Assembly (NCBI RefSeq): GCF_018139565.1
Contig: NZ_JAGSPK010000002.1
Coordinates: 186,001 to 250,000, forward strand
Source: Cognatundibacterium rivi
GTDB taxonomy: Bacteria > Pseudomonadota > Gammaproteobacteria > Burkholderiales > Burkholderiaceae_D
Length of the DNA stretch: 64,000 nucleotides
Direction of reading: 5' to 3'
The position numbers and the translations under genes were made by a program. The first letter of the stretch is position 1. Each line of letters begins with the position of its first letter. The notes beneath the pieces were generated by a model. The model was not told where the DNA came from. It saw only the letters and a program-made list of their open reading frames with translations, and did no database searches. Of this stretch, positions 17,750-26,724 are shown piece by piece.

Positions 17750-18223
17750 TTAATGACTTAATGCTGATTTTTTTGCACTGGCTTGACGTGGTTTTGCGCG
17801 CTTGACATTGCCACCTTGGGTAACGCGCTCATTGCCTTTTACCATTACTTTTGAAACCGTTGGTTTTTTTGTGCCGCTTGGGCTTGGTTTGACAATAGTC
17901 ACTTCGCGCAAACCTCTGCCTTTTTTAACCAGCTTGGTCTCTTTTACACCTTCTAATTTAGGGCGGTAAATAACCAGTAATTTCCCTATGTGTTGTATAG
18001 GTGCGGCATTCAGTTCTGCGCAAATCGTATCGTACATCGCGCTACGGGCTTCGCGATCATCGCCGAAAACACGTACTTTAATTAAGCCATGTGCATTTAG
18101 TCCTGCATCAATTTCTTTCAGAACTGCTGGTGACAGACCGGCATCGCCGATCAAGACGATAGGTTTTAGCCCATGAGCTTCGGATCGGAGTTCGCTTCTT
18201 TCGGCGGGAGTAAGTTTTAACAT
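17750..18223 (-). CDS. yhbY: YhbY/CRS1-type RNA-binding protein with basic tail
   Basis: The CRM (CRS1-YhbY) fold fills about residues 1-95: LTPAERSELRSEAHGLKPI, VLIGDAGLSPAVLKEID and the basic loop before GKLLVIYRPK. E. coli YhbY is 97 residues and associates with the large ribosomal subunit precursor. Here a 60-residue Lys/Arg-rich, low-complexity tail follows, as is often seen in betaproteobacteria; it probably adds unspecific RNA contact. Divergent from rlmE, another 50S maturation gene, with about 100 bases between starts. Confidence 0.92.
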   Translation of the reverse strand: MLKLTPAERSELRSEAHGLKPIVLIGDAGLSPAVLKEIDAGLNAHGLIKVRVFGDDREARSAMYDTICAELNAAPIQHIGKLLVIYRPKLEGVKETKLVKKGRGLREVTIVKPSPSGTKKPTVSKVMVKGNERVTQGGNVKRAKPRQASAKKSALSH

Positions 18224-18322
18224 AAATTTTCCTTGTGCATTTTATTTTTGGTGCACGATAAATACATCGCCTGGCTCAGCCAGGCTAAACACAGTTTCTT
18301 TTAAAAGCAGTATTTTACGCGA

Positions 18323-18967
18323 ATGGCAAAGAATAAATTCAATCAAAATTGGGTTCACGATCATATTAATGATCCTTATGTGAAACTTGCACAAAAAGAG
18401 GGCTATCGCGCGCGTGCCGTTTATAAGCTAAAAGAAATAGATGAGGCTGAAAAACTGATCCGTTCTGGTCAGGTTGTCGTCGACTTAGGCGCGACTCCGG
18501 GAAGTTGGTCGCAATATGTGAGAAATAAACTTGCCGGAAAAGATGGTGGCGGCATTAATGGGGAAATCTTCGCGCTTGATCTGCTGCCGATGGAGCCTAT
18601 CGCTGATGTCCAGTTCATACAAGGCGACTTCCGGGAGGATGACGTGCTGGATCAGTTGGAGAGCAGGTTGGTTGGCAGGAAGGTTGATTTGGTTTTATCG
18701 GATATGGCACCAAATTTATCTGGTAATTCAACAGTGGACGCCGCCAGAGTTGAGTACATCATCGAATTAGCGGTCGCTTTCGCTAAGGCACATCTGAAGC
18801 CCGGCGGTTCTTTGCTGGTCAAGTGCTTTCACGGACCCAGCTACAATAATATTGTGAATATATTCAAGGATGAGTTTAAAGTTGTCATTAATAAAAAACC
18901 GAAGGCAAGTAAAGATAAATCGTCTGAAATTTTCTTATTGGGAAAAGGCTTGAAGAATCCTGATTGA
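18323..18967 (+). CDS. rlmE: 23S rRNA (uridine-2'-O-)-methyltransferase RlmE/FtsJ
   Basis: 214 residues. It methylates the ribose of U2552 in the A-loop of 23S rRNA using SAM, late in 50S assembly. Visible are the SAM motif [14 protein letters not shown] and the K-D-K-E catalytic residues: Lys in AVYKLKEID, Asp in [10 protein letters not shown], Lys in LLVKCFHG and Glu in [10 protein letters not shown]. It lies upstream of ftsH as in E. coli, where the same pair is heat-inducible; here 121 bases separate them. Ribosome site not evident. Confidence 0.96.
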   Translation: MAKNKFNQNWVHDHINDPYVKLAQKEGYRARAVYKLKEIDEAEKLIRSGQVVVDLGATPGSWSQYVRNKLAGKDGGGINGEIFALDLLPMEPIADVQFIQGDFREDDVLDQLESRLVGRKVDLVLSDMAPNLSGNSTVDAARVEYIIELAVAFAKAHLKPGGSLLVKCFHGPSYNNIVNIFKDEFKVVINKKPKASKDKSSEIFLLGKGLKNPD

Positions 18968-18996
18968 GTATTTTCCTCTTGATAATCCTCAATATC

Positions 18997-19012
18997 GCCA
19001 GCATATGCTGGC
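18997..19012. repeat. 16-bp perfect palindrome in the rlmE-ftsH gap
   Basis: GCCAGCATATGCTGGC. It is too short in loop for a normal terminator and has no U-tract; it could be an operator for the ftsH promoter. A second small repeat CTACC/GGTAG follows at about 19022-19038. Confidence 0.5.
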
Positions 19013-19088
19013 TAGCAAGCTCTACCTATTGAGGGTAGAATGACCGATTACAGTATCAAATGGCGTATGTTACGTCCAAGGAGTTCTC

Positions 19089-20978
19089 GTGAATAATATG
19101 TTTTCAAAAGCAGCTATATGGGTTGTAGTAGCCTTAGTGCTTTTCACACTTTTCAAGCAGTTTGAAGGGAAGAGTATTGGTGCTGGTGCAACTCCAATGG
19201 CTTATTCCGAATTTCTAGACGAAGTCAAATCCAAGCACATCAAAGACGCGACGATCGATGAGGCGAATCGTTCAATCGTTGCGACGACGAATGACGGTAA
19301 AAAAGTTAAATCACAAATAACCGTGCTGGATAAAGGCCTGATTCGCGATTTGGTTGATAATTCAGTCAAATTCGATGTCAAACAGCCAGAAGAGCAATCG
19401 TTCCTGTCGCAAGTATTTATTTCCTGGTTCCCTATGCTTTTGCTGATCGGCGTATGGATTTTCTTCATGCGTCAGATGCAAGGTGGAGGCAAAGGAGGTG
19501 CGTTTTCCTTTGGTAAGTCAAAAGCCCGCATGCTTGACGACACAAATAACAATGTGACGTTCAGTGATGTTGCTGGCTGTGATGAAGCAAAAGAAGAAGT
19601 CACTGAAGTTGTTGATTTCTTGCGTGATCCCACAAAATTTCAGAAATTAGGTGGACGTATTCCGCGCGGTATTCTGATGGTCGGTCCTCCAGGTACTGGT
19701 AAAACTTTATTGGCTCGTGCGATTGCGGGCGAAGCTAAGGTGCCATTTTTCACTATTTCTGGTTCTGATTTCGTTGAAATGTTTGTCGGTGTTGGTGCAT
19801 CACGTGTTCGCGACATGTTTGAAAATGCGAAAAAACATGCACCTTGTATTATCTTTATTGACGAAATCGACGCTGTTGGTCGTCATCGCGGTGCTGGCAT
19901 GGGTGGTGGTAATGATGAGCGTGAACAGACCCTGAACCAGATGCTGGTCGAGATGGATGGCTTTGAAGCGAATTCCGGTGTGATTGTGATTGCTGCAACT
20001 AACCGCGCTGACGTACTCGACAAGGCTTTATTGCGTCCGGGACGTTTTGATCGTCAGGTTTCTGTTGGCTTGCCGGATATTCGCGGTCGCGAACAAATTT
20101 TGAATGTACACATGCGCAAGGTGCCTATCAGTAGTGATGTAAAGGCAGATATCCTTGCTCGTGGTACCCCGGGTATGTCCGGTGCTGATCTTGCCAATCT
20201 GGTTAATGAAGCGGCGTTGTTTGCTGCGCGCCGGAATAAGCGTCTGGTTGAAATGATCGACTTTGAAGATGCAAAAGATAAGATTTTCATGGGACCAGAG
20301 CGTAAGTCTATGGTGATGCGTGAAGATGAACGCCGGAACACCGCTTATCATGAGTCCGGACATGCAGTTGTTGCTAAGCTCATGCCGAAAGCGGATCCTG
20401 TTCATAAAGTAACGATTATGCCGCGTGGTTTTGCATTGGGGTTGACCTGGCAGTTGCCGGAGCACGACCAGATCAGCGGCTATAAAGATAAGATGCTGGA
20501 AGAAATCTCTATTTTGTTTGGTGGACGTATTGCTGAAGAGATTTTTGTCGGTCAGATGTCGACTGGTGCTTCTAACGATTTTTCACGTGCGACTAAGCTG
20601 GCTCGTTCTATGGTGACGCGTTTTGGTATGTCTGACAGCATGGGTGTGATGGTCTACGAGGATAGTCAGCAGGAGGGGTATTTTGGCGGCTCGTCGAAAA
20701 CTATTTCTGAAGCGACCCAACAAAAAGTAGATGCCGAAATTCGCTCTATTCTGGATAGACAATACGCACTGGCGCGTAAGTTATTAGAGGAAAACAGAGA
20801 AAAGGTTGAAATGATGACCAAAGCTTTGCTGGACTGGGAAACGATTGATGCAGATCAGGTGAATGACATCATGAATGGTCTTGAGCCTCGCCCACCTAAG
20901 ATCGGTCAGTCTGCTGGTCGTTCGTCTTCGGATAACACATCGGGAGGAGTTTCTCCTAACGCGGCGGCACCTGCCTGA
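19089..20978 (+). CDS. ftsH: ATP-dependent zinc metalloprotease FtsH
   Basis: 629 residues, membrane-anchored AAA protease. Seen: TM1 near 8-22, periplasmic domain, TM2 near 112-130, Walker A GPPGTGKT (about residue 199), Walker [10 protein letters not shown], second region of homology with [19 protein letters not shown], and the zinc site HESGH (His near 421). It degrades membrane and regulatory proteins. The GTG at 19089 follows AAGGAG with about six bases of spacing, so [10 protein letters not shown] is the start, as in related genera. folP and glmM follow in the order common to proteobacteria. Confidence 0.97.
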   Translation: MNNMFSKAAIWVVVALVLFTLFKQFEGKSIGAGATPMAYSEFLDEVKSKHIKDATIDEANRSIVATTNDGKKVKSQITVLDKGLIRDLVDNSVKFDVKQPEEQSFLSQVFISWFPMLLLIGVWIFFMRQMQGGGKGGAFSFGKSKARMLDDTNNNVTFSDVAGCDEAKEEVTEVVDFLRDPTKFQKLGGRIPRGILMVGPPGTGKTLLARAIAGEAKVPFFTISGSDFVEMFVGVGASRVRDMFENAKKHAPCIIFIDEIDAVGRHRGAGMGGGNDEREQTLNQMLVEMDGFEANSGVIVIAATNRADVLDKALLRPGRFDRQVSVGLPDIRGREQILNVHMRKVPISSDVKADILARGTPGMSGADLANLVNEAALFAARRNKRLVEMIDFEDAKDKIFMGPERKSMVMREDERRNTAYHESGHAVVAKLMPKADPVHKVTIMPRGFALGLTWQLPEHDQISGYKDKMLEEISILFGGRIAEEIFVGQMSTGASNDFSRATKLARSMVTRFGMSDSMGVMVYEDSQQEGYFGGSSKTISEATQQKVDAEIRSILDRQYALARKLLEENREKVEMMTKALLDWETIDADQVNDIMNGLEPRPPKIGQSAGRSSSDNTSGGVSPNAAAPA

Positions 20979-21008
20979 CCTATTGAGTTTTAACGCTATC
21001 CAATTAAA

Positions 21009-21038
21009 AAGGTGAGGAGAAATCCTCGCCTTTATTTT
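21009..21038 (+). terminator. Terminator-like hairpin immediately before folP start
   Basis: AAGGTGAGGA pairs with TCCTCGCCTT (one G-T pair) around a GAAA tetraloop, then TATTTTTA. The folP ATG begins one base after the T-run, so the hairpin both ends ftsH transcripts and folds the only Shine-Dalgarno-like GGAG near folP. Confidence 0.75.
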
Positions 21039-21039
21039 T

Positions 21040-21882
21040 ATGAACAATTTCTTTCAGTGTGGACGTTATCGTTTTTCGCTTCAGGGCAACAAAGTAAAGC
21101 CGTTGGTGATGGGGATATTGAATATCACTCCCGACTCGTTCTCTGATGGCGGACGCTATTTATCCTTAGACGGTGCGCTTTCGCGTGCGGAACAGATGAT
21201 CAATGATGGTGTAGATATTATTGATATCGGAGGTGAATCAAGCCGTCCGGGTTCGGCTCCTCTTTCTTTGGACGAAGAGTTAAGCAGAGTGATGCCCGCC
21301 ATTTTTGCATTACGCGATTGTGGTAAGCCTTTATCCATTGATACGTATAAACCTGAAGTGATGCGTGAAGCATTGCTCGCCGGTGCTGACATGATCAATG
21401 ACATCAGGGGCTTTAATTCACACGATGCTATCAACGCAGTTGCTGGTACGGATGCAGGTTTATGCGTGATGCACATGCAGAATTTACCGGCCAATATGCA
21501 AAGCCGACCTGATTATCAAGACGTAGTCACGGATGTAGAAGGTTTTTTAAGGCATCGTGTCGATGCATTATTGAGTGCTGGAATAAAGTCAGAAAATATC
21601 TGTATTGATCCGGGTTTTGGTTTTGGTAAAACGCTGGAACATAATAGGTCATTGTTCCGGAGTATCGACGAAATACAGACCAGGCTGGGTTTACCTATGT
21701 TGGTTGGCATATCACGTAAAACGGTGATCGGAGAAATTACCGGAAAGCCAGTTGAACGCCGCCTGGCTGGTAGTCTTGCTGCAGCAATCGCTGCGGCAGA
21801 TCGCGGTGCAAAAATTGTCCGTGTTCATGATGTTCAGGAAACAGTTGATGCTTTCAATGTGTGGCAGGTATTAGGTAATTAA
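21040..21882 (+). CDS. folP: Dihydropteroate synthase
   Basis: 280 residues. It joins p-aminobenzoate to dihydropterin pyrophosphate in folate synthesis; target of sulfonamides. Seen: MGILNITPDSFSDGG (loop 1), DIGGESSRPGS (loop 2), SIDTYKPEV, DPGFGFGKTLEHN, and SRKTVIGEITGKPVERR with the substrate-binding Ser-Arg-Lys. The start at 21040 gives the usual short leader before the first strand, but no Shine-Dalgarno lies within the normal distance. Between ftsH and glmM as in E. coli. Confidence 0.95.
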   Translation: MNNFFQCGRYRFSLQGNKVKPLVMGILNITPDSFSDGGRYLSLDGALSRAEQMINDGVDIIDIGGESSRPGSAPLSLDEELSRVMPAIFALRDCGKPLSIDTYKPEVMREALLAGADMINDIRGFNSHDAINAVAGTDAGLCVMHMQNLPANMQSRPDYQDVVTDVEGFLRHRVDALLSAGIKSENICIDPGFGFGKTLEHNRSLFRSIDEIQTRLGLPMLVGISRKTVIGEITGKPVERRLAGSLAAAIAAADRGAKIVRVHDVQETVDAFNVWQVLGN

Positions 21883-21893
21883 AAACATGTCAG

Positions 21894-21915
21894 ATATCCT
21901 GTTCGGATATTTTTG
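21894..21915 (+). terminator. Short hairpin with U-tract between folP and glmM
   Basis: ATATCC/GGATAT with a five-base loop, then TTTTTG. The weak stem suggests partial termination or attenuation only. Confidence 0.45.
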
Positions 21916-21943
21916 AGTAATTCCTGCAAATAAAATAAATAAA

Positions 21944-23281
21944 ATGACTAGAAAATTCTTTGGTACGGATGGCATACGTGGCAAAGTCGGTGTCGCACCG
22001 ATTACGCCTGATTTTGTGATGCGTCTTGGTTATGCGGCGGGTAAGGTGCTTGCGCAAAGTGGTTCTGATTCACGACCGACGGTTTTGATCGGCAAAGATA
22101 CGCGTATTTCCGGATATATGCTGGAAGCCTCCCTCGAAGCTGGATTTGCGGCGGCGGGTGTGGATGTCATGCTTTCTGGTCCTATGCCTACACCGGCTAT
22201 CGCTTATCTGACAAGGGCTTTGCGTTTGTCGGCGGGGGTGGTTATTTCGGCTTCACATAATCCTTTTGACGATAATGGCATTAAATTTTTCTCTGCCGAG
22301 GGAAACAAGTTGCCCGACGATGTTGAATTGGCGATCGAAGCCGAGCTTGAAAAGCCAATGCAAAGCGTCAGTTCTGAATACCTTGGTAAGGCACGACGCT
22401 TACGCGATGCAAATGGTCGTTATATTGAGTTTTGTAAAAGTACGTTTCCATCAGAACTCGATTTGCGCGGATTGAAGATCGTTGTGGATTGTGCCCATGG
22501 TGCGGCGTATGACATTGCACCCCATGTGTTTCACGAATTGGGGGCGGAAGTTCTCGCTATTGGTAACGCGCCGAATGGTTTGAATATCAATGATAAAGTA
22601 GGAGCGACTGCGCCTGAGGCGCTGGCTATTGCTGTCAGAGCAAATCATGCCGATCTGGGGATTGCTCTTGATGGCGATGCGGATCGTCTGGTCATGGTGG
22701 ACAGACAAGGAGTAATTTACGATGGTGATCAGTTATTGTATTTAATGGTACTGGACAGGCTGGCGGTTGGTCCTGTTGCTGGTGCTGTCGGCACATTAAT
22801 GACTAACATGGCGGTGGAGATTGCTTTCAAAGAGCTGGGGGTTGGTTTCACCAGAGCAAAGGTCGGAGATCGCTATGTGCTTGAGCAAATGCGGGAACGT
22901 GGCTGGATACTTGGTGGTGAAGGGTCCGGACATTTGCTGTGTCTGGATAAACATTCAACAGGCGATGGTATTGTGTCTGCATTGCAGGTGTTATCAGCAT
23001 TGCGTCGTACCGGAAAAAATCTGGACCAATGTTTTGATCAACTGAAATTATTTCCGCAGGTATTGTTGAATGTCCGTGTCAGTCGCGGATTCGACTGGCA
23101 AAAAAATTCAGCACTGGTTGAGGAAAAAACAAAAGTGGAAGCGGAGTTGGCCGGGCGTGGACGTGTATTGATTCGTGCTTCCGGTACTGAGCCGGTTATA
23201 CGTGTCATGGTAGAGGCGGATGACAATGAATTGGCCACTGCTTGCGCACGCCGCTTGGCGGCTTGTGTAGATAAAATCTGA
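21944..23281 (+). CDS. glmM: Phosphoglucosamine mutase
   Basis: 445 residues. It interconverts glucosamine-6-phosphate and glucosamine-1-phosphate for UDP-GlcNAc, peptidoglycan and LPS. Seen: FGTDGIRG at the N-terminus, phosphoserine loop VISASHNP (phosphorylated Ser near 104), metal loop DGDADR, sugar loop GGEGSGH and the C-terminal phosphate loop [12 protein letters not shown]. Last gene of the ftsH-folP-glmM cluster; a two-part hairpin with U-tract follows. Confidence 0.97.
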   Translation: MTRKFFGTDGIRGKVGVAPITPDFVMRLGYAAGKVLAQSGSDSRPTVLIGKDTRISGYMLEASLEAGFAAAGVDVMLSGPMPTPAIAYLTRALRLSAGVVISASHNPFDDNGIKFFSAEGNKLPDDVELAIEAELEKPMQSVSSEYLGKARRLRDANGRYIEFCKSTFPSELDLRGLKIVVDCAHGAAYDIAPHVFHELGAEVLAIGNAPNGLNINDKVGATAPEALAIAVRANHADLGIALDGDADRLVMVDRQGVIYDGDQLLYLMVLDRLAVGPVAGAVGTLMTNMAVEIAFKELGVGFTRAKVGDRYVLEQMRERGWILGGEGSGHLLCLDKHSTGDGIVSALQVLSALRRTGKNLDQCFDQLKLFPQVLLNVRVSRGFDWQKNSALVEEKTKVEAELAGRGRVLIRASGTEPVIRVMVEADDNELATACARRLAACVDKI

Positions 23282-23315
23282 ATGAATTTTGATTTTAGTT
23301 GAGTAAGCATTCTTG

Positions 23316-23357
23316 AAACTGCGGCTGATACCATGTAGTATTCAGCCTTCAGTTTTT
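23316..23357 (+). terminator. Terminator of the glmM transcript
   Basis: The outer stem AAACTG/CAGTTT and inner stem GGCTGA/TCAGCC enclose a 13-base loop; the tail is TTTATC. Confidence 0.7.
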
Positions 23358-23385
23358 ATCTCTTCTGATGAAGACATAAGTAAGG

Positions 23386-23462
23386 CTGTCCATAGCTCAG
23401 TTGGATAGAGCACGAGCCTTCTAAGCTCGGGGTCGCAGGTTCGATTCCTGCTGGGCAGGCCA
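23386..23462 (+). tRNA. tRNA-Arg (anticodon TCT)
   Basis: 77 bases including an encoded CCA. The acceptor CTGTCCA pairs with TGGGCAG (one G-T), the D-stem is GCTC/GAGC, the anticodon stem CGAGC/GCTCG has loop CTTCTAA giving TCT, and the T-stem is GCAGG/CCTGC with TTCGATT. Single tRNA between glmM and the sulfur island. It is a possible integration target, but no integrase or att repeat is seen beside it. Confidence 0.97.
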
Positions 23463-23657
23463 AAAACTCCCGCATATTCCTACTTTAGTAATTCTTTCCC
23501 ACGTATAGACCTCCGTTTGATTGCTGGCGGAAGCCATCTTCATTTGTGAAAATTCGTTTCGGAATTCGTAATTTATTTGCTGATCGTGCCACAACGACAT
23601 CAGTAGAATATATCGTCGATGATAAACAAAGACCTCGAATCACAGACCGTCAGTTCT

Positions 23658-24458
23658 TCAGGCCACCAGTCCGCTGCCTTTGAGTAGCATACTCACCGCA
23701 ACTAATAGTACAAGCCATGCAAATAACAGTTGTATTGTTGCCTGATTGAGGCGTGTGACGATTTGCAGTCCACCCAATAAACCAAATGTGCTGCCTATCG
23801 TGAATGGCAATGCGATTGCCCACGGCAGACTGCCATGAAGTGCGGCCGAAGACACACCGCTGATGGAGACAAGCGTGATGACCGCCAATGAGGTTGCCTG
23901 AATACTGCGTATATCGAGATGAGAGTGCCGTATCAGTGAGGGGATGATGATAAATCCACCGCCGACCCCGACTAAACCGCTCAGATATCCAGAAATAAGG
24001 CCAGTTCCTGCGATCGCTCTTGCGCAACGCATGGTCCAGTGAAAACGTTGATTATCTGCATTTAAACTGCATGCAACATCTTGTTCATTACGTGAGATTT
24101 TTTTACGGCGGAATGATCGGAAAGCGATCAGCAATAAAATACATGCAAAGAGAATCAGCAGCGGTTGATTCGGTATTCGTTGTGCTGAAAAAACACCGAC
24201 CGGGGCTGCCAGCATGCCGGAAATACCCATTAACACCGCAGCACGGTAGCGGACTATGCCCTTGCGTAAGCCAGTGATACTGCCAAGAGCCGCTGCAAAG
24301 CCAACTGCCATCAACCCTACAGGTGCTGCTTGTTGTACCGATAAATGGAGGCCGTAAACAAGCAGTGGAATAGAGAGCATGCCACCGCCAGCACCTGTCA
24401 GCGCCAAAACAAAACCGACGATGGTACCGAGGATGATGGTGAGAAAACTCAATTCCAT
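23658..24458 (-). CDS. TauE/SafE family sulfite exporter-type permease
   Basis: 266 residues with about eight hydrophobic segments. Two half-repeats begin GFVLALTGAGGGMLSIPLL and GLVGVGGGFIIIPSLI, the GxGGG signature of TauE/SafE (former DUF81) permeases, which carry sulfite, sulfoacetate or related anions. It is the last gene of a leftward set with a persulfide-dioxygenase-like hydrolase and a rhodanese. In that context export of sulfite made from persulfide is the likely job, by analogy to bigR/pmp-type operons. The gap to the hydrolase stop is 18 bases. Confidence 0.88.
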   Translation of the reverse strand: MELSFLTIILGTIVGFVLALTGAGGGMLSIPLLVYGLHLSVQQAAPVGLMAVGFAAALGSITGLRKGIVRYRAAVLMGISGMLAAPVGVFSAQRIPNQPLLILFACILLLIAFRSFRRKKISRNEQDVACSLNADNQRFHWTMRCARAIAGTGLISGYLSGLVGVGGGFIIIPSLIRHSHLDIRSIQATSLAVITLVSISGVSSAALHGSLPWAIALPFTIGSTFGLLGGLQIVTRLNQATIQLLFAWLVLLVAVSMLLKGSGLVA

Positions 24459-24476
24459 AGTTGCTGTTGTTGCGCT

Positions 24477-25337
24477 TCACAACGCATTGATTGGTAACTT
24501 CAGATAACTGACACCGTTACTTTCAACGGGCGGTAATTGCCCGGCACGTATATTGACCTGCACGGAAGGCAAAATCAGGTTGGGCATATCCAAGGTTTTA
24601 TCACGGGCTTCACGCATAGTGATAAACGTGAGCTGTGAAATGCCGTCGTGAACATGAATATTGTTTTTGCGCTCTGCCTCTACTGTCGTTACCCACATTG
24701 AAGAGCGGTTTTCTGGTGGATAGTCGTGGCAAAGATGCAGGCGGGTATCAGCCGGAAGTTGAAAAATCTTTTGTATCGACTGATAAAGTATTGCCGCATC
24801 TCCACCGGGAAAATCGCAGCGGGCAGTGCCATAGCCCGGCATAAATAATGTGTCACCGATAAAAGCATCTTTCCCGGTCAGGTACGTCACGCAAGCCGGA
24901 GTATGTCCCGGCGTATGTATGACGCGCACGGTTAATTCTCCGATCTGAAATTCCTCGCCGTCGTGAAACAGATGGTCAAATTCCTTTCCTTGCGCACTGA
25001 TGTCCTCAGCATTGAATATTTTTTTGAAAACACGCTGGACATCGCAAATGTGAGCACCGATGGCGATTTTTCCTCCCAGTTTCTTTTTCAGATAGGGAGC
25101 CGCTGATAAATGGTCCGCATGCGCATGTGTTTCTAGCAACCATTCAATAGTTACCCCCGCTGCTTTTGCGTGCTGAATCAATTTATCTGCGTTATGGGTA
25201 GAAGTTCGTCCTGATTTAGCATCAAAATCTAAGACACTGTCGACGATTGCTGCTTTTTTTGTCAGTGGATCTGTGATGATATGCGTGACCGTACTCGTCG
25301 CTGCATCAAAAAAGGAATCAATGATCGCTTCGTTCAT
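24477..25337 (-). CDS. MBL-fold hydrolase, persulfide dioxygenase-like (Blh type)
   Basis: 286 residues with a metallo-beta-lactamase fold. THAHADH, the His in VIHTPGHTP and the Asp in FIGDTLF give the metal ligands. The sequence style, with GYGTARCDFPGGDA after the metal Asp, is that of Blh/ETHE1-like enzymes of bacterial sulfide-detoxification operons, which oxidise glutathione persulfide to sulfite. Glyoxalase II is the alternative reading, but neighbours (rhodanese, TauE exporter, SQR) favour persulfide chemistry. 23 bases downstream of the rhodanese gene. Confidence 0.85.
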   Translation of the reverse strand: MNEAIIDSFFDAATSTVTHIITDPLTKKAAIVDSVLDFDAKSGRTSTHNADKLIQHAKAAGVTIEWLLETHAHADHLSAAPYLKKKLGGKIAIGAHICDVQRVFKKIFNAEDISAQGKEFDHLFHDGEEFQIGELTVRVIHTPGHTPACVTYLTGKDAFIGDTLFMPGYGTARCDFPGGDAAILYQSIQKIFQLPADTRLHLCHDYPPENRSSMWVTTVEAERKNNIHVHDGISQLTFITMREARDKTLDMPNLILPSVQVNIRAGQLPPVESNGVSYLKLPINAL

Positions 25338-25360
25338 ATATTTTCTTTAACGGCAAATCG

Positions 25361-25753
25361 TTACTCAAAGGTCGGTAGTGCAGGGGAAACAATGCTTTTG
25401 CCTGATTGTATCCAGGCATCAAAACCGCCGGCAATCGATTTCACTTGTAAGTAGCCCATCTCATGTAAAGTGCTCGCTGCTAAAGCTGCGCGTCCGCTGG
25501 TTTTACAATAGACAACAATATTCAGATTGCGTGCGGATAGTTCAGGGCTACCGCTCAATTTAAACTCAAGTAAGCCGCGCGGAATATTGACTGCACCTTG
25601 CAAATGACTGGCTGCGTATTCATCCGGCTCGCGTACGTCGAGCAGAATATCGGCTTCTTTTATTGCATCTTCAGCCTCCGCAATGGATATTTCCTGTATC
25701 TGAGATTTTGCTGCGGCAACGAGGTCATGTGCTGTTTTCATAGGTTTTTTCAT
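25361..25753 (-). CDS. Rhodanese-like sulfurtransferase (leftward unit)
   Basis: 130 residues, one rhodanese domain. The active-site loop is CKTSGRAA with the catalytic Cys near residue 84, preceded by LLDVREPDEYAASHLQGAVNIP. A short extra N-terminal helix (about residues 5-25) precedes the domain. No signal peptide. The domain carries sulfane sulfur as a Cys persulfide; next to a persulfide dioxygenase it probably moves sulfur between glutathione persulfide, thiosulfate and sulfite. Start at 25753 or 25741; neither has a good ribosome site. A long structured leader lies upstream. Confidence 0.88.
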   Translation of the reverse strand: MKKPMKTAHDLVAAAKSQIQEISIAEAEDAIKEADILLDVREPDEYAASHLQGAVNIPRGLLEFKLSGSPELSARNLNIVVYCKTSGRAALAASTLHEMGYLQVKSIAGGFDAWIQSGKSIVSPALPTFE

Positions 25754-25825
25754 TCAAGAATGATTAATAGTGTCAACATGTCAGGCTTATTTCATCGAGT
25801 CTGAATGCGCTATTCTGGATAAAAG

Positions 25826-25907
25826 CAGGCCATACATCACGAGTCTTCGCATCACTACAATTGCTAGCAAGGGTAGTGATGGGCGGTCGAAATCTTGTAA
25901 TGGCCTG
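25826..25907. repeat. Nested inverted-repeat element in sulfur island
   Basis: Outer arms CAGGCCAT (25826-25833) and ATGGCCTG (25900-25907) are perfect. Inside, TTCG/CGAA can pair, then CATCACTAC (25850-25858) and GTAGTGATG (25873-25881) are perfect, and the tip contains the palindrome TTGCTAGCAA. The result is one long, bulged hairpin of 82 bases. There is no U-tract on either side. It occupies the gap between the DUF2892 stop and the rhodanese start. Confidence 0.65.
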
Positions 25908-25927
25908 ATATCACATCATCAATGCAA

Positions 25928-26119
25928 TTATTTTGTTTTGCAGGTACTGATACCAAATGGTAAGTATGCCGGGCAAATGCGGAAAATGCCTGTCATTAAT
26001 GGAACAACACCCAGCCATCCCCATGCACCGATATAACCGGCAAAGTGTGCACCTAATAAAAGTGCGCCAACAAGAATTCTGACTACCCGGTCTGCGGATC
26101 CTACGTTTATTTTCAACAT
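25928..26119 (-). CDS. DUF2892 (YgaP-type) membrane protein, leftward unit
   Basis: 63 residues with two hydrophobic segments and the opening NVGSADRVVRILVGALLLG typical of DUF2892; the C-terminal CPAYLPFGISTCKTK is also a family feature. In YgaP such a helix pair anchors a rhodanese domain and the protein has been linked to thiocyanate or sulfur transfer. Here the membrane part and the rhodanese are separate genes of one unit. AGGAG lies six bases upstream of the ATG. A second DUF2892 gene is in the rightward operon. Confidence 0.85.
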   Translation of the reverse strand: MLKINVGSADRVVRILVGALLLGAHFAGYIGAWGWLGVVPLMTGIFRICPAYLPFGISTCKTK

Positions 26120-26187
26120 GACTTACTCCTTATTTGTTTTTTAAAAAAACCAGAAACACTATAGAACTATTTCAACTATCGCGAATG

Positions 26188-26205
26188 AACAATAAAATAA
26201 TTGTT
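26188..26205 (-). promoter_or_regulatory. Inverted repeat upstream of leftward sulfur unit
   Basis: AACAAT and ATTGTT are separated by six AT bases, about 70 bases before the DUF2892 start. It is a candidate ArsR-type operator by size and spacing, but its bases differ from the repeat at 26641-26662. Confidence 0.4.
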
Positions 26206-26236
26206 GCTTCACATTGATCTATCTAAACAGCTTAGG

Positions 26237-26611
26237 TCAATTCGACTTACCTGCCAGCGCCGCCGCTAGCCCGGACAACTGAGAAGCAACGTTATGGCAC
26301 ACCAGATCGCATAGTGCGTAGATGGAAGGATCTGCGATCTTGTAGTACACAGAAGTTTTACGGCTTTCTCTTGTAATAATCCCATGGTTTGCTAAGTTTG
26401 AAAGGTGACGGGAAACATTCGCCTGAGAACAAGAACAAATCATTGCCAGTTCTCCTACATTTCTTTCACACTCTCTCAACGCATTCAGTATTCGTAAGCG
26501 GGTTGGTTCTGCAAGCACAGCAAAATACTGCGCAATTTGCATTAGTGCCTGATCCGGTAACTCCTTCAACAAGGAGCATATTTTTTCATTATTGCTCATC
26601 ACCGTGCTCAT
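26237..26611 (-). CDS. ArsR/SmtB family regulator (BigR/SqrR-like candidate)
   Basis: A winged-helix ArsR-type repressor of 124 residues from ATG 26611; 26599 and 26659 are other in-frame starts. Seen: LAEPTRLRILNALRECERNVGELA and the recognition helix CSQANVSRHLSNLANHGII, then the wing ESRKTSVYYKI. Six cysteines (12, 48, 59, 61, 101, 105 in this frame) offer a thiol switch; persulfide sensors BigR and SqrR of the same family use one Cys pair, but I did not align them. The gene diverges from the RND operon across a perfect inverted repeat and precedes the leftward sulfur genes, so it probably controls both. Confidence 0.85.
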   Translation of the reverse strand: MSTVMSNNEKICSLLKELPDQALMQIAQYFAVLAEPTRLRILNALRECERNVGELAMICSCSQANVSRHLSNLANHGIITRESRKTSVYYKIADPSIYALCDLVCHNVASQLSGLAAALAGKSN

Positions 26612-26640
26612 TTTAAATAAATAGCTAATATTTAAAACTG

Positions 26641-26672
26641 TATTTGCGCAACTACGCAAATAAGTATATGAT
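26641..26672 (+). promoter_or_regulatory. Promoter and overlapping operator of the RND/SQR operon
   Basis: The inverted repeat TATTTGCG (26641-26648)/CGCAAATA (26655-26662) with a six-base spacer is perfect. A sigma-70 promoter TTGCGC (26644-26649), 17 bases, TATGAT (26667-26672) overlaps it: the whole -35 box lies in the repeat. Because of the symmetry a leftward -35 (TTGCGT) for the regulator gene lies in it as well. The layout fits repression of both genes by the ArsR-type protein. Confidence 0.7.
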
Positions 26673-26724
26673 TAATTCACGCTTAATGCAATTATTAATA
26701 TTTTTTGAATGAGGAAATTGAATC

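Noticed and set aside
23485..23643. 52-codon GTG-started leftward frame behind the TauE gene
   Set aside because: No ribosome site and no recognisable motif. It could be a relic, but nothing supports expression.
23386..23657. tRNA-Arg as an attachment site of a genomic island
   Set aside because: No repeated tRNA 3' end, integrase or phage gene was seen between the tRNA and the sulfur genes.
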